From contig CADEER010000001.1 of NCBI GenBank assembly GCA_902826395.1, positions 1 through 64,000 of the forward strand: a stretch of DNA of 64,000 bases, given 5' to 3'. The stretch is from an uncultured bacterium (lineage in GTDB: Bacteria; Desulfobacterota; Binatia; HRBIN30; CADEER01). Both the position numbers and the translations under genes were made by a program. Positions 37,626 through 49,365 of the stretch are shown piece after piece (the stretch's first letter is position 1; each line of letters begins with the position of its first letter). The notes under the pieces were generated by a model. The model had not been told where the DNA came from. It saw nothing but the letters and a program-made list of their open reading frames with translations, and did no database searches.

Positions 37626-39557
37626 TCAGGGAAGGACTCGTACGACGATACTGGCCGACGGACCAAGCTGGCCGATCGTGTTGCGAATTCTAACCGTCAG
37701 CAACGTGTCGCCGACGCCGAACGCGAGCTCGGACCCAATGCCGACCTGGGGGCAGAACTGAAGCGTGCTCGTCGGATCGACGAAGATCGGATTGGAGGAG
37801 AAATCTCGTGTGCACGTTTCTCCCGCCGTGCGGGCGCTGAATCGGCACGCGAAGTCGTTGATCGCGTTTGCCGTCGCTTGCGATCCTCCGAAGGCGGGCG
37901 GGACCACCGCCGGAACACCGCCAGGCGTTCCGACGGTCGTGACGCCGTCATCGCAGACCTTCGTGCTGCCGTTGCCGAGAGCTCGATTGGCTATGATCAA
38001 GAAATCGGGGAGCGCCGAAGGATCGCCGGGATTGTGATTGAACGTGTTCGTGCCGATCGGACGGAAATCGAGACCGCGACGCGCCTCGACGAACACGAAG
38101 AACCCCTGCGGTAGAACGCGCTCGTAGATCGGATAGCCCTCGGGAGTGGTCCCGACGGGATCCGTGACGATTCCATCGGCGCGTGCGATGCCGAAATGCG
38201 TCACTACCGGCCCGCTGCCTTCAATAGTTGGAGTAAAGGTCGGTCCCGCAGTTCCCGTTCGCGTCGGCGTGCGTGTCGAGGTCGGCGTTCGGGTAAACGA
38301 CGACGTGCGCGTCGGTGTCGCAGTCGGCTGCACGAGCGGCGTCCGGGTGACCGTCGGCGTGCGGCTCGGCGACTCGGTGCGCGTCGCCGTGCGGGTGCGC
38401 GTGGCAGTGTTCGTGCGAGTGTCGGTAGCTGTCCCCGGAGCGGTCCGCGTCGGCGTACTGCTTCGCGTCGGCGTCGCGGTTCGCGTCACCGTTGACGTGC
38501 GCGTTGGGGTAAGCGTGCGAGTCCGAGTCTGAGTCGGAGTACTCGTGGCAGGGCTGGTGTTCGTACGGGTGACTGTCACCGTCCGCGTCAAGGTCGGCGT
38601 ACGGGTGATGGTCGCCGTGCGCGTCCGCGTTTCGGTCCTCGTCGGGGTCCGAGTCACCGTAAGCGTCGTGGTGCGCGTCCGCGTCTCAGTCTTCGTCGCA
38701 GTTCCCGTCACCGTGAGCGTCGGGGTGCGGGTCCGCGTTTCCGTTCTCGTCGCGGTTCCCGTCGGTGTCAGTGTCGGTGTCCGCGTGACGGTGCGGCTCG
38801 GTGTCGACGTCCTCGTCGGCGTACCTGTTTGAGTCGGCGTCCGCGTTCGGGTCGACGTCCGCGTCGCCGTGCCGGTGCGTGTCGTCGTGCTCGTGCGCGT
38901 CGGCGGGTCGGTGCGAGTCGGCGAGCTCGTTTGTGTCGCAGTGCTCGTGCGCGTGGCCGTCGGCAGAGTGCCCGTCGGGGTCGTGGAGGCTGTTTCCGTG
39001 GCAGTCGGAGTACGGGTGGCCGTCGGCGTGCGGGTCGGCGTCACGGTACGGGTCGATGTCGGCACATCGGTGTCGGTTGGGACGGCGGTACTGGTCGACT
39101 CCGCGGACGCAGTCGGCGATGCCGCCTCCGTCGCAGTCGGAATCGGCGTGTCCGTCGGCACCACCGCGGTCGCGCTTGCCGTCGGCAACGGCGTAGGAGT
39201 TTCGCTGCCCGGGATCGGCGTGTCGGTGGCTGTCGGTGTGGCGGTCGGAGACCCCGGTGTCCCCGGGGTCTCCGTCGGCACCTGGCAGCCCTCGAGAGAA
39301 TTGCGCACGGCGCGAATCAACTCATTGATCTGGACCGTCAAATCGGAGTTGCCGTCCATCGGCGGGCATTCCTCGACGGGCGCGTTGCCGATCGAGATGC
39401 CCACGCCGCGAATCAGCTCGGCGATCGAAACGGTGAGATCTGCGTTGCAGTCGCCGACGCAGGGAGGAGGGATCTGAGCCGGCGCGGAGGACACGACCAG
39501 TACGACCCCAATGGTCGCGACCATGATTACCCGGCTGAATCCCAACCCCGTCCTCAT
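37626..39557 (-). CDS. exported dockerin-like/Thr-Pro stalk protein with C-terminal four-Cys domain
   Basis: About 643 residues from the ATG at 39557; a GTG at 39584 or ATG at 39578 are alternatives, none with a good ribosome-binding site. Signal peptide (VIMVATIGVVLVVSSAPAQ), dockerin-like EF-hand pair (CVGDCNADLTVSIAELI ... NSDLTVQINELIRAV), ~350 residues of Thr/Pro/Arg repeat, then a ~195-residue domain (37629-38213) beginning GPVVTHFG and ending SIVVRV. This last domain is shared with the gene at 41890-43590 and has four conserved Cys (KVCDD, ACRF, TCTR, QFC). Probably a surface protein held away from the cell by the stalk. Function unknown. Confidence 0.8.
   Translation of the reverse strand: MRTGLGFSRVIMVATIGVVLVVSSAPAQIPPPCVGDCNADLTVSIAELIRGVGISIGNAPVEECPPMDGNSDLTVQINELIRAVRNSLEGCQVPTETPGTPGSPTATPTATDTPIPGSETPTPLPTASATAVVPTDTPIPTATEAASPTASAESTSTAVPTDTDVPTSTRTVTPTRTPTATRTPTATETASTTPTGTLPTATRTSTATQTSSPTRTDPPTRTSTTTRTGTATRTSTRTRTPTQTGTPTRTSTPSRTVTRTPTLTPTGTATRTETRTRTPTLTVTGTATKTETRTRTTTLTVTRTPTRTETRTRTATITRTPTLTRTVTVTRTNTSPATSTPTQTRTRTLTPTRTSTVTRTATPTRSSTPTRTAPGTATDTRTNTATRTRTATRTESPSRTPTVTRTPLVQPTATPTRTSSFTRTPTSTRTPTRTGTAGPTFTPTIEGSGPVVTHFGIARADGIVTDPVGTTPEGYPIYERVLPQGFFVFVEARRGLDFRPIGTNTFNHNPGDPSALPDFLIIANRALGNGSTKVCDDGVTTVGTPGGVPAVVPPAFGGSQATANAINDFACRFSARTAGETCTRDFSSNPIFVDPTSTLQFCPQVGIGSELAFGVGDTLLTVRIRNTIGQLGPSASIVVRVLP
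38222..39280 (-). repeat. Thr/Pro-coding low-complexity repeat (about 1 kb)
   Basis: Imperfect 6- and 12-base units coding TxTxTPT-like peptide (for example TRTPTATRTPT). The same kind of repeat occurs at 134-702. It is the stalk of the surrounding exported protein. It is prone to length change by slippage and to misassembly; the plus-strand Val/Gly frames here are shadows. Confidence 0.85.
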
Positions 39558-39666
39558 CTCTCCAACACCAACGCGCATGAACACATGGGCATCCGTGTGC
39601 AGGGAGATGCGAACACCCGAGCGATTGCTGCAGCGGACGCTACTACGCCGTCAGCATCGCGCAAAG

Positions 39667-39683
39667 GGGGGCCGACACCCCCG
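39667..39683 (-). terminator. weak hairpin downstream of the AAA+-like gene
   Basis: On the minus strand GGGGG-TGTCGG-CCCCC followed by C and TTT, 20 bases past the stop of the AAA+-like gene. Short stem and a very short T tail, so only a candidate. Confidence 0.35.
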
Positions 39684-39704
39684 CCAGGCAAGCCGGGCAG
39701 TCGT

Positions 39705-40511
39705 CTAGCGCGCCCGGCGATGGGTCCGCTTGAGGGCTTCCGCGATCAAGCGCAACTGAAACTCTTCCCGCAACGGGTCGAACTGCTCGTCTGCGCTGGC
39801 GATGCTCGCATACCGGCCCGGAAACCACCGAATCTGCGGCGGCAGGTCGTCAGCGGAAGCGACTCCACCGCCCGACCGCTCGCACATCCGTTCGACGACC
39901 TGCTCGAGCTCTCCGATATTGCCAGGCCAGTCGTACTCCACCAGATAACCCATGACAGCCTCGCCGATGCGAAGCGCCGCACCGCGCCGATGAATCAGCC
40001 GCTCGACCAGATCGGGTAGATCCACCGAGCGCTGCCGCAGCGACGGCACACGGAGGCAGGAGGACGCAAAGACATCGGCAAGAGACTGCGGGAACTGACC
40101 AGCGGCGCTCCTCGCGATCAGATCAGCACTGCCACCCACCACGATTCGCAACGCCAACCTCTTCTCTCGGAGAAGCCCCGCCAATTGCTCCTGGAGGGTC
40201 GGCGACAGTTGCTCGACATCGCGCAGGTATACGGTGCCGCGGCTGCCGTTCTCGACGAAGTGGAGGGTCTCGAGGCCGCCGCAGTCGAGCTCGACGAACG
40301 GGCTGTCGGGCACTGGCCCGCGTTGGTGAATGAACCGCGCCAACAGGCCTCGGCCGGATCCCGGCTCCCCAAGAATGAGGACGGGAGTCCACTCGGGCGC
40401 CAAGCGCCGAGCCGACTCGAAGACCGCGCAAGTGTCCGGATCTCGTGATGGGTTAAGGACGTCGGGCGACCGGAGTACGGGAAAGTACTGGCCTGAATCT
40501 GTCGTTACCAT
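39705..40511 (-). CDS. pseudo-AAA+ sigma54-activator-like protein
   Basis: 268 residues, ATG at 40511 with GAGGAG eight bases upstream. It is homologous in order to the central domain of sigma54 activators (SPFVELDCGGL, DWPGNIGELEQVVERM), but Walker A is GEPGSGRG (48-55, Lys replaced by Arg), the GAFTGA segment expected after residue 80 is absent, Walker B is GTVYLRD, and the Arg-finger region is not recognisable. It ends at EALKRTHRRAR where a Fis-type HTH would begin. Continuing past the stop in other frames gives no HTH. It is probably a non-ATPase regulator derived from an NtrC-type protein. A -24/-12 promoter precedes it. Confidence 0.75.
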   Translation of the reverse strand: MVTTDSGQYFPVLRSPDVLNPSRDPDTCAVFESARRLAPEWTPVLILGEPGSGRGLLARFIHQRGPVPDSPFVELDCGGLETLHFVENGSRGTVYLRDVEQLSPTLQEQLAGLLREKRLALRIVVGGSADLIARSAAGQFPQSLADVFASSCLRVPSLRQRSVDLPDLVERLIHRRGAALRIGEAVMGYLVEYDWPGNIGELEQVVERMCERSGGGVASADDLPPQIRWFPGRYASIASADEQFDPLREEFQLRLIAEALKRTHRRAR

Positions 40512-40548
40512 CGCCGGGCTCCTCGTCTCCTCACTGCCGGCTTGTCTT

Positions 40549-40564
40549 GGCAATTCTCATGCCG
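40549..40564 (-). promoter_or_regulatory. candidate sigma54 (-24/-12) promoter
   Basis: On the minus strand CGGCATGAGAATTGCC matches TGGCACRNNNNTTGCW at all key positions: GGCA at -24 and TTGC at -12 with correct spacing. Predicted transcription start is about 28 bases upstream of the AAA+-like gene's ATG, which leaves room for its GAGGAG ribosome-binding site. Confidence 0.6.
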
Positions 40565-40778
40565 GCGTCCTTGTCACACGGGCGGCGATTTTTTGGGTTT
40601 CGCGGGCCCGGTCCGCTGGCAAACGCGCAAGGATCGAAGAGGCAAAACTGCAATTTCAGCTCAGACATCAAGACCTATCGGTCGACAAGGACGATCACCG
40701 CCTTCTGTTGCTGCAGGTCTCGAGACGCCCGAGATGGCGCATGGCATCACAGCGAGAACGCGGCTATGGTGCCGCGAC

Positions 40779-41855
40779 ATGGCGCTTCCACACCAGGAAC
40801 AGCGTCTGCAGACGGTCTGTTTGCTGATCTTGACCAGCTTGGCCGTCGCGCTGGCCCTTTATTGGCTCCGCTCGGCCATGGTTCCCTTCGTCTTGGCTCT
40901 TTTCTTCTCCTTTGCGCTGGCGCCTTTCGTCGACTTGCAAGTGCGCTACTTACGCCTTCCGAGCACCCTGGCCGTGACGGCAACACTGGTTCTCGGATTC
41001 TTCCTCCTGACCACCCTTGCCGCCGTTGTTTCCGCATCGGTCAGCGAGCTCACCGCCAACGCGGTCTCTTATCAGGAGCAGATCGAGAGACTCCCGCTGT
41101 ATATCGACACGCTGCTGAGGAGTTGGGGGATTCGAACTCCGGAGGTGTTCAATCCGGTCGCGTTCATTCAGCCCGGCACCGTCGGCAGCATGGTAATCTC
41201 GACCACCAACGCGGTGCTCGGCGTCCTGTCGCAGGGCACGCTGGTGATGATCTTCATGTTTTTTCTGATGGCGGGCCGCACGGTCGATCCGGCGATGCCA
41301 GCCGGCGTCTGGGGCGAAATCGAGTTCAGCATCAAGCGCTACGTACTCACCAAGATGGTCACCTCAGGCGCCACCGGTGTCCTGGTTTGGTTGATTCTCA
41401 CCAGCTTCGGCGTCGATCTCGCCGAAGTCTTCGGGCTCTTTGCATTCCTGCTGCACTTCATTCCCAACATCGGTTCAGTGATCGCGACCCTACTGCCACT
41501 GCCGGTGGTCCTGTTCGATCCCGACCTCAGCTCCACCTCCGCAACGCTGGCACTGTTGCTGCCGGCCGTCGTGCAGTTCACGATCGGCAACTTCGTCGAG
41601 CCGCGGCTGATGGGAACTTCGCTCGATCTCCATCCCGTCGCGATCCTCCTCGCCCTCGTGGTGTGGGGGGCACTGTGGGGCATCGTGGGCATGTTGCTCG
41701 CCACGCCGATTACGGCCGTTATGAAAATCCTCGTCGAGAAGCTCGACCTCACCGCGCCGATGGGGGCCCTGATGGCCGGGCGCTTCGAAACCTACCCGCG
41801 GGCCGTCCCCACTCCGGTGCGGCGCGAAGACGACAAGAAAGACGCTGTCGGCTAG
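40779..41855 (+). CDS. AI-2E family (PerM/YdiK-type) permease
   Basis: 358 residues from the ATG at 40779; an ATG at 40734 is possible. Seven or eight membrane segments: VCLLILTSLAVALALYWL, AMVPFVLALFFSFALAPFVD, TLAVTATLVLGFFLL, then a periplasmic helical part (ELTANAVSYQEQIERLPLY) and the conserved C-terminal helices (FLLHFIPNIGSVIATLLP, FVEPRLMGTSLDLHPVAILL, WGIVGMLLATPITAVMKI). The family includes AI-2 exporter TqsA and sodium/proton antiporters; the transported solute cannot be read here. Divergent from the AAA+-like gene. Confidence 0.9.
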   Translation: MALPHQEQRLQTVCLLILTSLAVALALYWLRSAMVPFVLALFFSFALAPFVDLQVRYLRLPSTLAVTATLVLGFFLLTTLAAVVSASVSELTANAVSYQEQIERLPLYIDTLLRSWGIRTPEVFNPVAFIQPGTVGSMVISTTNAVLGVLSQGTLVMIFMFFLMAGRTVDPAMPAGVWGEIEFSIKRYVLTKMVTSGATGVLVWLILTSFGVDLAEVFGLFAFLLHFIPNIGSVIATLLPLPVVLFDPDLSSTSATLALLLPAVVQFTIGNFVEPRLMGTSLDLHPVAILLALVVWGALWGIVGMLLATPITAVMKILVEKLDLTAPMGALMAGRFETYPRAVPTPVRREDDKKDAVG

Positions 41856-41889
41856 TCCGCGACGCCGCCCGCTTCTGTTCGCCAGCCGA

Positions 41890-43590
41890 TCACTCGCTCT
41901 CAACCGCGGCGTCGACGATCCGGATCGCCGGCTCGTTCACCCGCTGGCCCGGCCGAACGCGAAAGCGGAGGATCGCAATTGCCGCACGCCCGTCGATGTC
42001 TCCAGCGACCGCCAGGCGCAGACGGCCCGGCTTGCTCCGATTCTCGACCATCAACGCGTTTGGCGATGCGCCGCGCCGCGTTCGTCGCGCCGCCAAAGTT
42101 CCCTGGTCATAGGAAACCTCGAGTAGTACACCGCTCGGCGCGTCGGCATCGACATACACTGGCATTTCGATTCTGCCTGAGCGCTGCCGCCGCGCACGGC
42201 CGAGGCGGACGGCACCACTGCTCCCAACGCTCGATGACAGCGTCGCGCCACTACCCGATTGCCAATTGCCGGTACAATCACCGAACGGAATCGCATGAAA
42301 GGACTGCCCGGACGCGTTCGTCGACAACGGATCGTAGTGGATCGCCCCCGCTCTGCAGAGGCCTCCCTCTGTCGACGGCTGCACCACGGTTTGGTGCGCT
42401 GCCGCCGCGGGGACGGGTACGAATGTCCACTCCGAACCGCACCGCAAGTCCTCGGCGACCGGCAGTCGATCGATCAGTCCGACGGTGAGTTGGAGGATGC
42501 GCGTTGCATCGAGACTCGTCAGCGTTCCGTTGCCGGTGGCATCGCAGGCCAGGCGTTGGCGGCTGTCGAGGGACCGCATCTGTGCAACCGACTGGAGCAC
42601 AAAGGCGGCATCGAGCGGGCTCACCCCGGCGCCGAGGCTGCCGTTCTTGCGCGGTTCGATCGCCACCGGTGCAGCCGGCAACTGATGGAGCGCGTATGTG
42701 CCTCCGACGCCACTCGACGCCGAGCGACCCGACGCCTCCTCGACCGTCACGCCGACCACTGGTGCGCCGGACCGATAGTGCGTGATGGACCCTGCGACCG
42801 AGAACGATCCCGACAGAGTCGGCGTCGGGGTGGGCGTCGGCGCCGCGGTTCCAACGCGTATGACGATCTCGTGTGCCGGACCGAGATTGCCCTGCGTGTC
42901 GCGGAGCTGGATCTGGGCGACCGTGTCGCCGTCAGCGAACTCGGCAGACTCCGGCACTTGAAAGCAGAATTGCGTGATGGTGTCGCTATCGATCGTGGAG
43001 AAGTCGCCGAAGCGGTTGCGCGTGCAGGCGGACGCGGCCGGCACCCATTCGAAGCGGCAGGCGGCGTCGATCAATGCGTTGGTGAGCTGAGTCTCATTGA
43101 GACCCACTGCGGCCGGCACGCCGCCCACCTGGTTCGTGCCGCACTCGACGAAGCTACTCCTGTTGCCGATTCCGCGATCGAAGCGGACTTGCAGCCCCGG
43201 TCTGGCGAACGCTCCGAGCGGCTCGATGGACTCGCCGCGACGCGTGCCGCTCACCGAGGGCGGCCGCAGCGACAAACCGTGCCCGCCCTCGACGACGAAG
43301 AGAAATCGACCGGCGGCGCGCTGGAAGACCTGCCTGCCGAGCTGATCGACATGCGGAGTGGGAGTCGGGGTCAGCCTGCAGTCAAAGCGGCAGCAGCCCG
43401 GACATCCGTCCTGCGGAATTGCGCCAGCGTAGGTAACGATTGGCCCGGTCTGCGAGGCAACCGGTGATGCGAGCGATACAATCGCCAGCGCCGCACGCAC
43501 AGCTAGACGCGCGACCACCCCCTGGCGACGCCATGGCGACACCGCGAGCCCGACCACGGGGCGGCCCGAATCTTTCCGATCGAGCAACAT
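41890..43590 (-). CDS. exported modular protein: four-Cys domain, regulatory-like beta domain, dockerin-like pair
   Basis: About 566 residues from the ATG at 43590; a GTG at 43701 is less likely. Signal-like segment LAVRAALAIVSLASPVASQ. Then a ~200-residue domain (42847-43446) from GPIVTYAG to EIVIRV with Cys in VECGT, ACRF, ACTR and QFC, homologous to the C-terminus of the 37626-39557 protein. After a short TPTPTPT linker come a carboxypeptidase-regulatory-type beta domain and dockerin-like pair (GVSPLDAAFVLQSVAQM, CDATGNGTLTSLDATRIL) and a WTFVP/GDCTGNW block homologous to the protein at 1-1348. The C-terminus (~430-566) looks like a cohesin-like or invasin-like beta domain. No catalytic motif is seen. 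Confidence 0.8.
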   Translation of the reverse strand: MLLDRKDSGRPVVGLAVSPWRRQGVVARLAVRAALAIVSLASPVASQTGPIVTYAGAIPQDGCPGCCRFDCRLTPTPTPHVDQLGRQVFQRAAGRFLFVVEGGHGLSLRPPSVSGTRRGESIEPLGAFARPGLQVRFDRGIGNRSSFVECGTNQVGGVPAAVGLNETQLTNALIDAACRFEWVPAASACTRNRFGDFSTIDSDTITQFCFQVPESAEFADGDTVAQIQLRDTQGNLGPAHEIVIRVGTAAPTPTPTPTLSGSFSVAGSITHYRSGAPVVGVTVEEASGRSASSGVGGTYALHQLPAAPVAIEPRKNGSLGAGVSPLDAAFVLQSVAQMRSLDSRQRLACDATGNGTLTSLDATRILQLTVGLIDRLPVAEDLRCGSEWTFVPVPAAAAHQTVVQPSTEGGLCRAGAIHYDPLSTNASGQSFHAIPFGDCTGNWQSGSGATLSSSVGSSGAVRLGRARRQRSGRIEMPVYVDADAPSGVLLEVSYDQGTLAARRTRRGASPNALMVENRSKPGRLRLAVAGDIDGRAAIAILRFRVRPGQRVNEPAIRIVDAAVESE

Positions 43591-43729
43591 CGCTAGATGA
43601 ATGGACGGCAGAGAGCGTCCGTTTGCTGCATCGCTCCCGCGCTGCCCGCAGCCTCGCACCGCCGCCGCCGCGAAGACAAGGAAATTCGCTAGAGCGCACA
43701 CCCCGGATGGTGAGCCCCGAGTTTTTGCG

Positions 43730-46468
<2,739 letters not shown>

Positions 46469-46537
46469 CGTTTCCGTCTCCCATCTCCAATGCAGTTACC
46501 CAGCCCAAATCGCCCCACACACCCACTTCGTGCCCTC

Positions 46538-47344
46538 TCAGCCCCCGCGCTCGAGACGGCGCTTCGTGAATTCGTCATCGTCCAGCCCGAGGTTGAACTC
46601 CAGCGCTTCGACGGTGGCGACAGTGTGACTGCCCGCCTTGGCATCGACCATCTCCAACCTGTGTGGGGCTGGGATGCCGGAGACATCGCGAATCTCCGAG
46701 ACCAAGAGGGTCTTGCGCAGGGCACCGTCCTTCTCGAGGAAGTCGTAGCGGTAGACGATCGAATCTTCGCGGCCAATCCAGATCCGGACAGCGTCATAGC
46801 TGACGTCCTGCGAATCGGCCGGGTCGAGCTGAATGACCGTGCACGGCGTGCCTTCGATCGATTCCTCGCGCAGCAGCTGACTACTTGCGTCGGCCGGCGT
46901 CCAGCTCACGACGTCCATCATCAACCCCAGATCTTCGTAGCTGAAGTCGGTGCCGACGAAACTCTCTTTCTTGCGCGAACCCGTGATCTGGCGAACTCGC
47001 TTCGTGGTCGGCAGATAGAGCCACTGCGAGTCCGGCCCTCGCGGGTCGACCCATTGCAGGAATCCGACACCGCGCGCCTGCGCGGGCTCGCGAAAGATGA
47101 GTGCGGTGCGACTGCTGTCATCCGGATAGCGTTTGGTCCACATCTCGAGTCGCCGATCGCGACGCCCGCCGCGACGGTCGAAGATCTCGAGCGACAGGAC
47201 TTGGTGCCGATCTGACCAATGCCGCGTCGTGCGGCTCAATTCCCCGGCCCGATCGAGAATTTCGCGGGCGGCTGGATCGTCCGTCGCGCCACCGACAGCG
47301 ATCGGCAGGCAGAGTGCGGCAAGAAGCAGAAAGAACAGTGGCAT
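46538..47344 (-). CDS. outer-membrane lipoprotein-sorting-like protein (LolA/LolB fold)
   Basis: 268 residues from the ATG at 47344; a GTG at 47386 would add 14 basic residues. Signal peptide MPLFFLLLAALCLPIAVGG. The body matches the COG2834/DUF4292-like half-barrel family: ILDRAGELSRTTRHWSDR, RTALIFREPAQARGVGFLQW, WLYLPTTKRVRQITGSRKKESFVGTDF (in part), and GALRKTLLVSEIRDVSGIP. Such periplasmic proteins carry lipid or lipoprotein cargo, often beside RND-type MMPL transporters, which are not seen here. It sits between pgsA and acnA, all on the minus strand. Confidence 0.85.
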   Translation of the reverse strand: MPLFFLLLAALCLPIAVGGATDDPAAREILDRAGELSRTTRHWSDRHQVLSLEIFDRRGGRRDRRLEMWTKRYPDDSSRTALIFREPAQARGVGFLQWVDPRGPDSQWLYLPTTKRVRQITGSRKKESFVGTDFSYEDLGLMMDVVSWTPADASSQLLREESIEGTPCTVIQLDPADSQDVSYDAVRIWIGREDSIVYRYDFLEKDGALRKTLLVSEIRDVSGIPAPHRLEMVDAKAGSHTVATVEALEFNLGLDDDEFTKRRLERGG

Positions 47345-47403
47345 AAGGCGACTCGACCGGTAGCGCGGCGGGCGCCGAACGGGCACCCGGGTCGCCGGTC
47401 GCT

Positions 47404-48033
47404 TCAGACGCCGAAGTTACCGCGCCTCTGATGCCACAGCAACCCGCGGTAGACGTATTGGACGCCAGAGCCTGCGGTAACCGCTGCCGTCAGGGTCTGC
47501 ATGGAATAGTTGAACCAGCGCAGTGGCAAGTCCGGCCTCGCCTCGCCGACCAACGCAAAGCCTAGCGTGAAGAGTTGGACGAACGTCGTCATCTTGCCGA
47601 GCCGGCTCGGGTCAATCGACATCCATTCGTGATCGACAACGAAGACCGCGACGTAGCCGACCATGAGGATCACGTCGCGCATGATCACCAACACGACCAG
47701 CCAGCCCGGCACATGGCCACCGACGGCAAGCACGGCGAACGAGCTCAGCAGCAGTAGCTTGTCGGCCATCGGATCGAGCAACGCACCGAGCTCGGAGTGC
47801 GACTGGTTGATGCGCGCTACGGCACCATCGACTACATCGGTGATCCCGGCCCCTACGAGTAGGATGAACGCCAGCGCGTAGTCGCCCTTGGCGAGGACCG
47901 CCAGCACGACCGGGATCACGATGATCCGCAGCAGCGTCAGGAAGTTCGGCAGGGTCAGCACGTCAGGCGCCACGAAACCCAGCCGACCGCGGGGTTGGAA
48001 TCGCGGTCTTTCATTACACCCCATCTGCCCCAC
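47404..48033 (-). CDS. pgsA: CDP-alcohol phosphatidyltransferase, PgsA-like
   Basis: 209 residues from a GTG at 48033; an ATG at 48024 and a GTG at 47973 are alternatives, the last giving the typical start just before LTLPNFLTLLRI. The catalytic CDP-alcohol signature is complete: D-x2-D-G-x2-A-R-x8-G-x3-D-x3-D in DVVDGAVARINQ ... LGALLDPMADK. Five or six membrane helices follow. It most likely joins CDP-diacylglycerol and glycerol 3-phosphate to make phosphatidylglycerol phosphate; another alcohol acceptor is possible. Located between hflX and the lipoprotein-sorting-like gene, same strand. Confidence 0.88.
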   Translation of the reverse strand: MGQMGCNERPRFQPRGRLGFVAPDVLTLPNFLTLLRIIVIPVVLAVLAKGDYALAFILLVGAGITDVVDGAVARINQSHSELGALLDPMADKLLLLSSFAVLAVGGHVPGWLVVLVIMRDVILMVGYVAVFVVDHEWMSIDPSRLGKMTTFVQLFTLGFALVGEARPDLPLRWFNYSMQTLTAAVTAGSGVQYVYRGLLWHQRRGNFGV

Positions 48034-48099
48034 CGGCTCGCCCTGCCGGGTGACGATGACGCAGCGACAAGTGCATCTCGCTCCAGGTCGACCGGCGCC

Positions 48100-49365
48100 C
48101 TAGCCGGCGAGCTCCTTGCGAATCCGGCCGGCGACGACCGGCGGAACCAGCGCCGTCACCCGATAGAGATCGGCGCCATCCTCGAACACCTCTTCGACGA
48201 CGCGGCCACTGCGGTGCAAAACGGCGATCAGGTCGCTGCGCCCGACGGGGATCCTCACCTGGAGTCGTTCCTGCTCGATCGCCAACAGGGACGCTATCTG
48301 GCCCAGCAGAACATCGATTCCCGCTCCGGTAAGCGCCGAGATGTCGCAGCTCGGCCCGTCGACGCGCGGCCGCCCTACGGACGGCGCCGGTATGTCGGCT
48401 TTGTTGAACACCGTGATCCGAGGTATGCCGTCGGCTTCGAGCTCGGCGAGTACCGCATCGACCACGTTCATGTGTTCCAAGGCCCGCTCGCGCGAAACGT
48501 CGACGACGTGCAGCAGCAAGCTGGCATTCCTCACTTCTTCCAACGTGCTCTTGAAGGCGTCGACGAAGCCGTGCGGCAGCTTCTGAATGAAGCCGACCGT
48601 ATCCACCAGAAGCGCGTCCGCGCCGTCCGGCAACCGCAGCAGCCGCACCGTCGGATCGAGCGTAGCGAACAGCTTGTCCTCGACCAGCACTCCCGCATCG
48701 GTCAGGCGATTCATCAGTGTCGACTTGCCCGCATTGGTGTAGCCGACCAGTGCGACAATCGGATACGGCACGCTGGCACGCTTGCCCCGGTGCAGGGCAC
48801 GCGTGCGGCTGACCTGATCGAGGCGACGTTGTAGCAGCGCTACTCGCTCGCGAGCTCGCCGCCGATCGACCTCGAGCTGCGTCTCACCAGGCCCGCGCGT
48901 GCCGACGCCGCCGCCGCGTTGTCGAGACAAGTGCAGCCACTGCCGGGTCAGCCGTGGCATCAGATACTGCAGCTGCGCCAATTCGACCTGCAGCTTGCCT
49001 TCCTGGGACGTCGCGCGCTGCGCAAAAATGTCGAGGATGAGTTGAGTCCGGTCCACGACTTTGACGCCGAACTGTTGCTCGAGATTGCGCTGCTGGACCG
49101 CCGACAACTCATCGTCGAACAGAACAGTATTGGCACCCAGAGTCTTGGCGAGCGCTGCTATCTCTTCCACCTTGCCCGAGCCGATCAGTGTCCGCGGGTG
49201 GGGACGCTTGACCGTCTGCATCGCGGTGCCGACGACCTCGATGCCGGCAGTCGCCGCCAAGCTCGCCAGTTCGCGCAGCGACTCATCAGCGTCGAGCGCG
49301 CCCGGCGACTGCCGCTGCACCGCGACGAGGACGGCCCGCTCTGTCGTTTTCGACGTTTCCAGCAA
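48100..49365 (-). CDS. hflX: GTPase HflX
   Basis: 421 residues. The only start that covers ERAVLVAVQRQ is a TTG at 49365. N-terminal HflX domain (IGSGKVEEI, FDDELSAVQQRNLE, the QRGGGVGTRGPGETQLEVD linker). GTPase domain with G1 GYTNAGKST (208-216), G3 DTVGF and G4 FNKAD. A C-terminal domain of ~60 residues follows. HflX splits stalled 70S ribosomes under stress and can act as an RNA helicase. It lies 66 bases upstream of pgsA and 156 bases downstream of the TonB operon. Confidence 0.95.
   Translation of the reverse strand: MLETSKTTERAVLVAVQRQSPGALDADESLRELASLAATAGIEVVGTAMQTVKRPHPRTLIGSGKVEEIAALAKTLGANTVLFDDELSAVQQRNLEQQFGVKVVDRTQLILDIFAQRATSQEGKLQVELAQLQYLMPRLTRQWLHLSRQRGGGVGTRGPGETQLEVDRRRARERVALLQRRLDQVSRTRALHRGKRASVPYPIVALVGYTNAGKSTLMNRLTDAGVLVEDKLFATLDPTVRLLRLPDGADALLVDTVGFIQKLPHGFVDAFKSTLEEVRNASLLLHVVDVSRERALEHMNVVDAVLAELEADGIPRITVFNKADIPAPSVGRPRVDGPSCDISALTGAGIDVLLGQIASLLAIEQERLQVRIPVGRSDLIAVLHRSGRVVEEVFEDGADLYRVTALVPPVVAGRIRKELAG

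Noticed and set aside
38146-39477. Plus-strand Val/Gly/Arg-rich frames
   Set aside because: Shadows of the minus-strand Thr/Pro stalk gene at 37626-39557.
39600-39705. Frameshifted Fis-type HTH after the AAA+-like gene
   Set aside because: All three minus-strand frames past the stop were read and none gives an HTH, so a simple frameshift is not supported.
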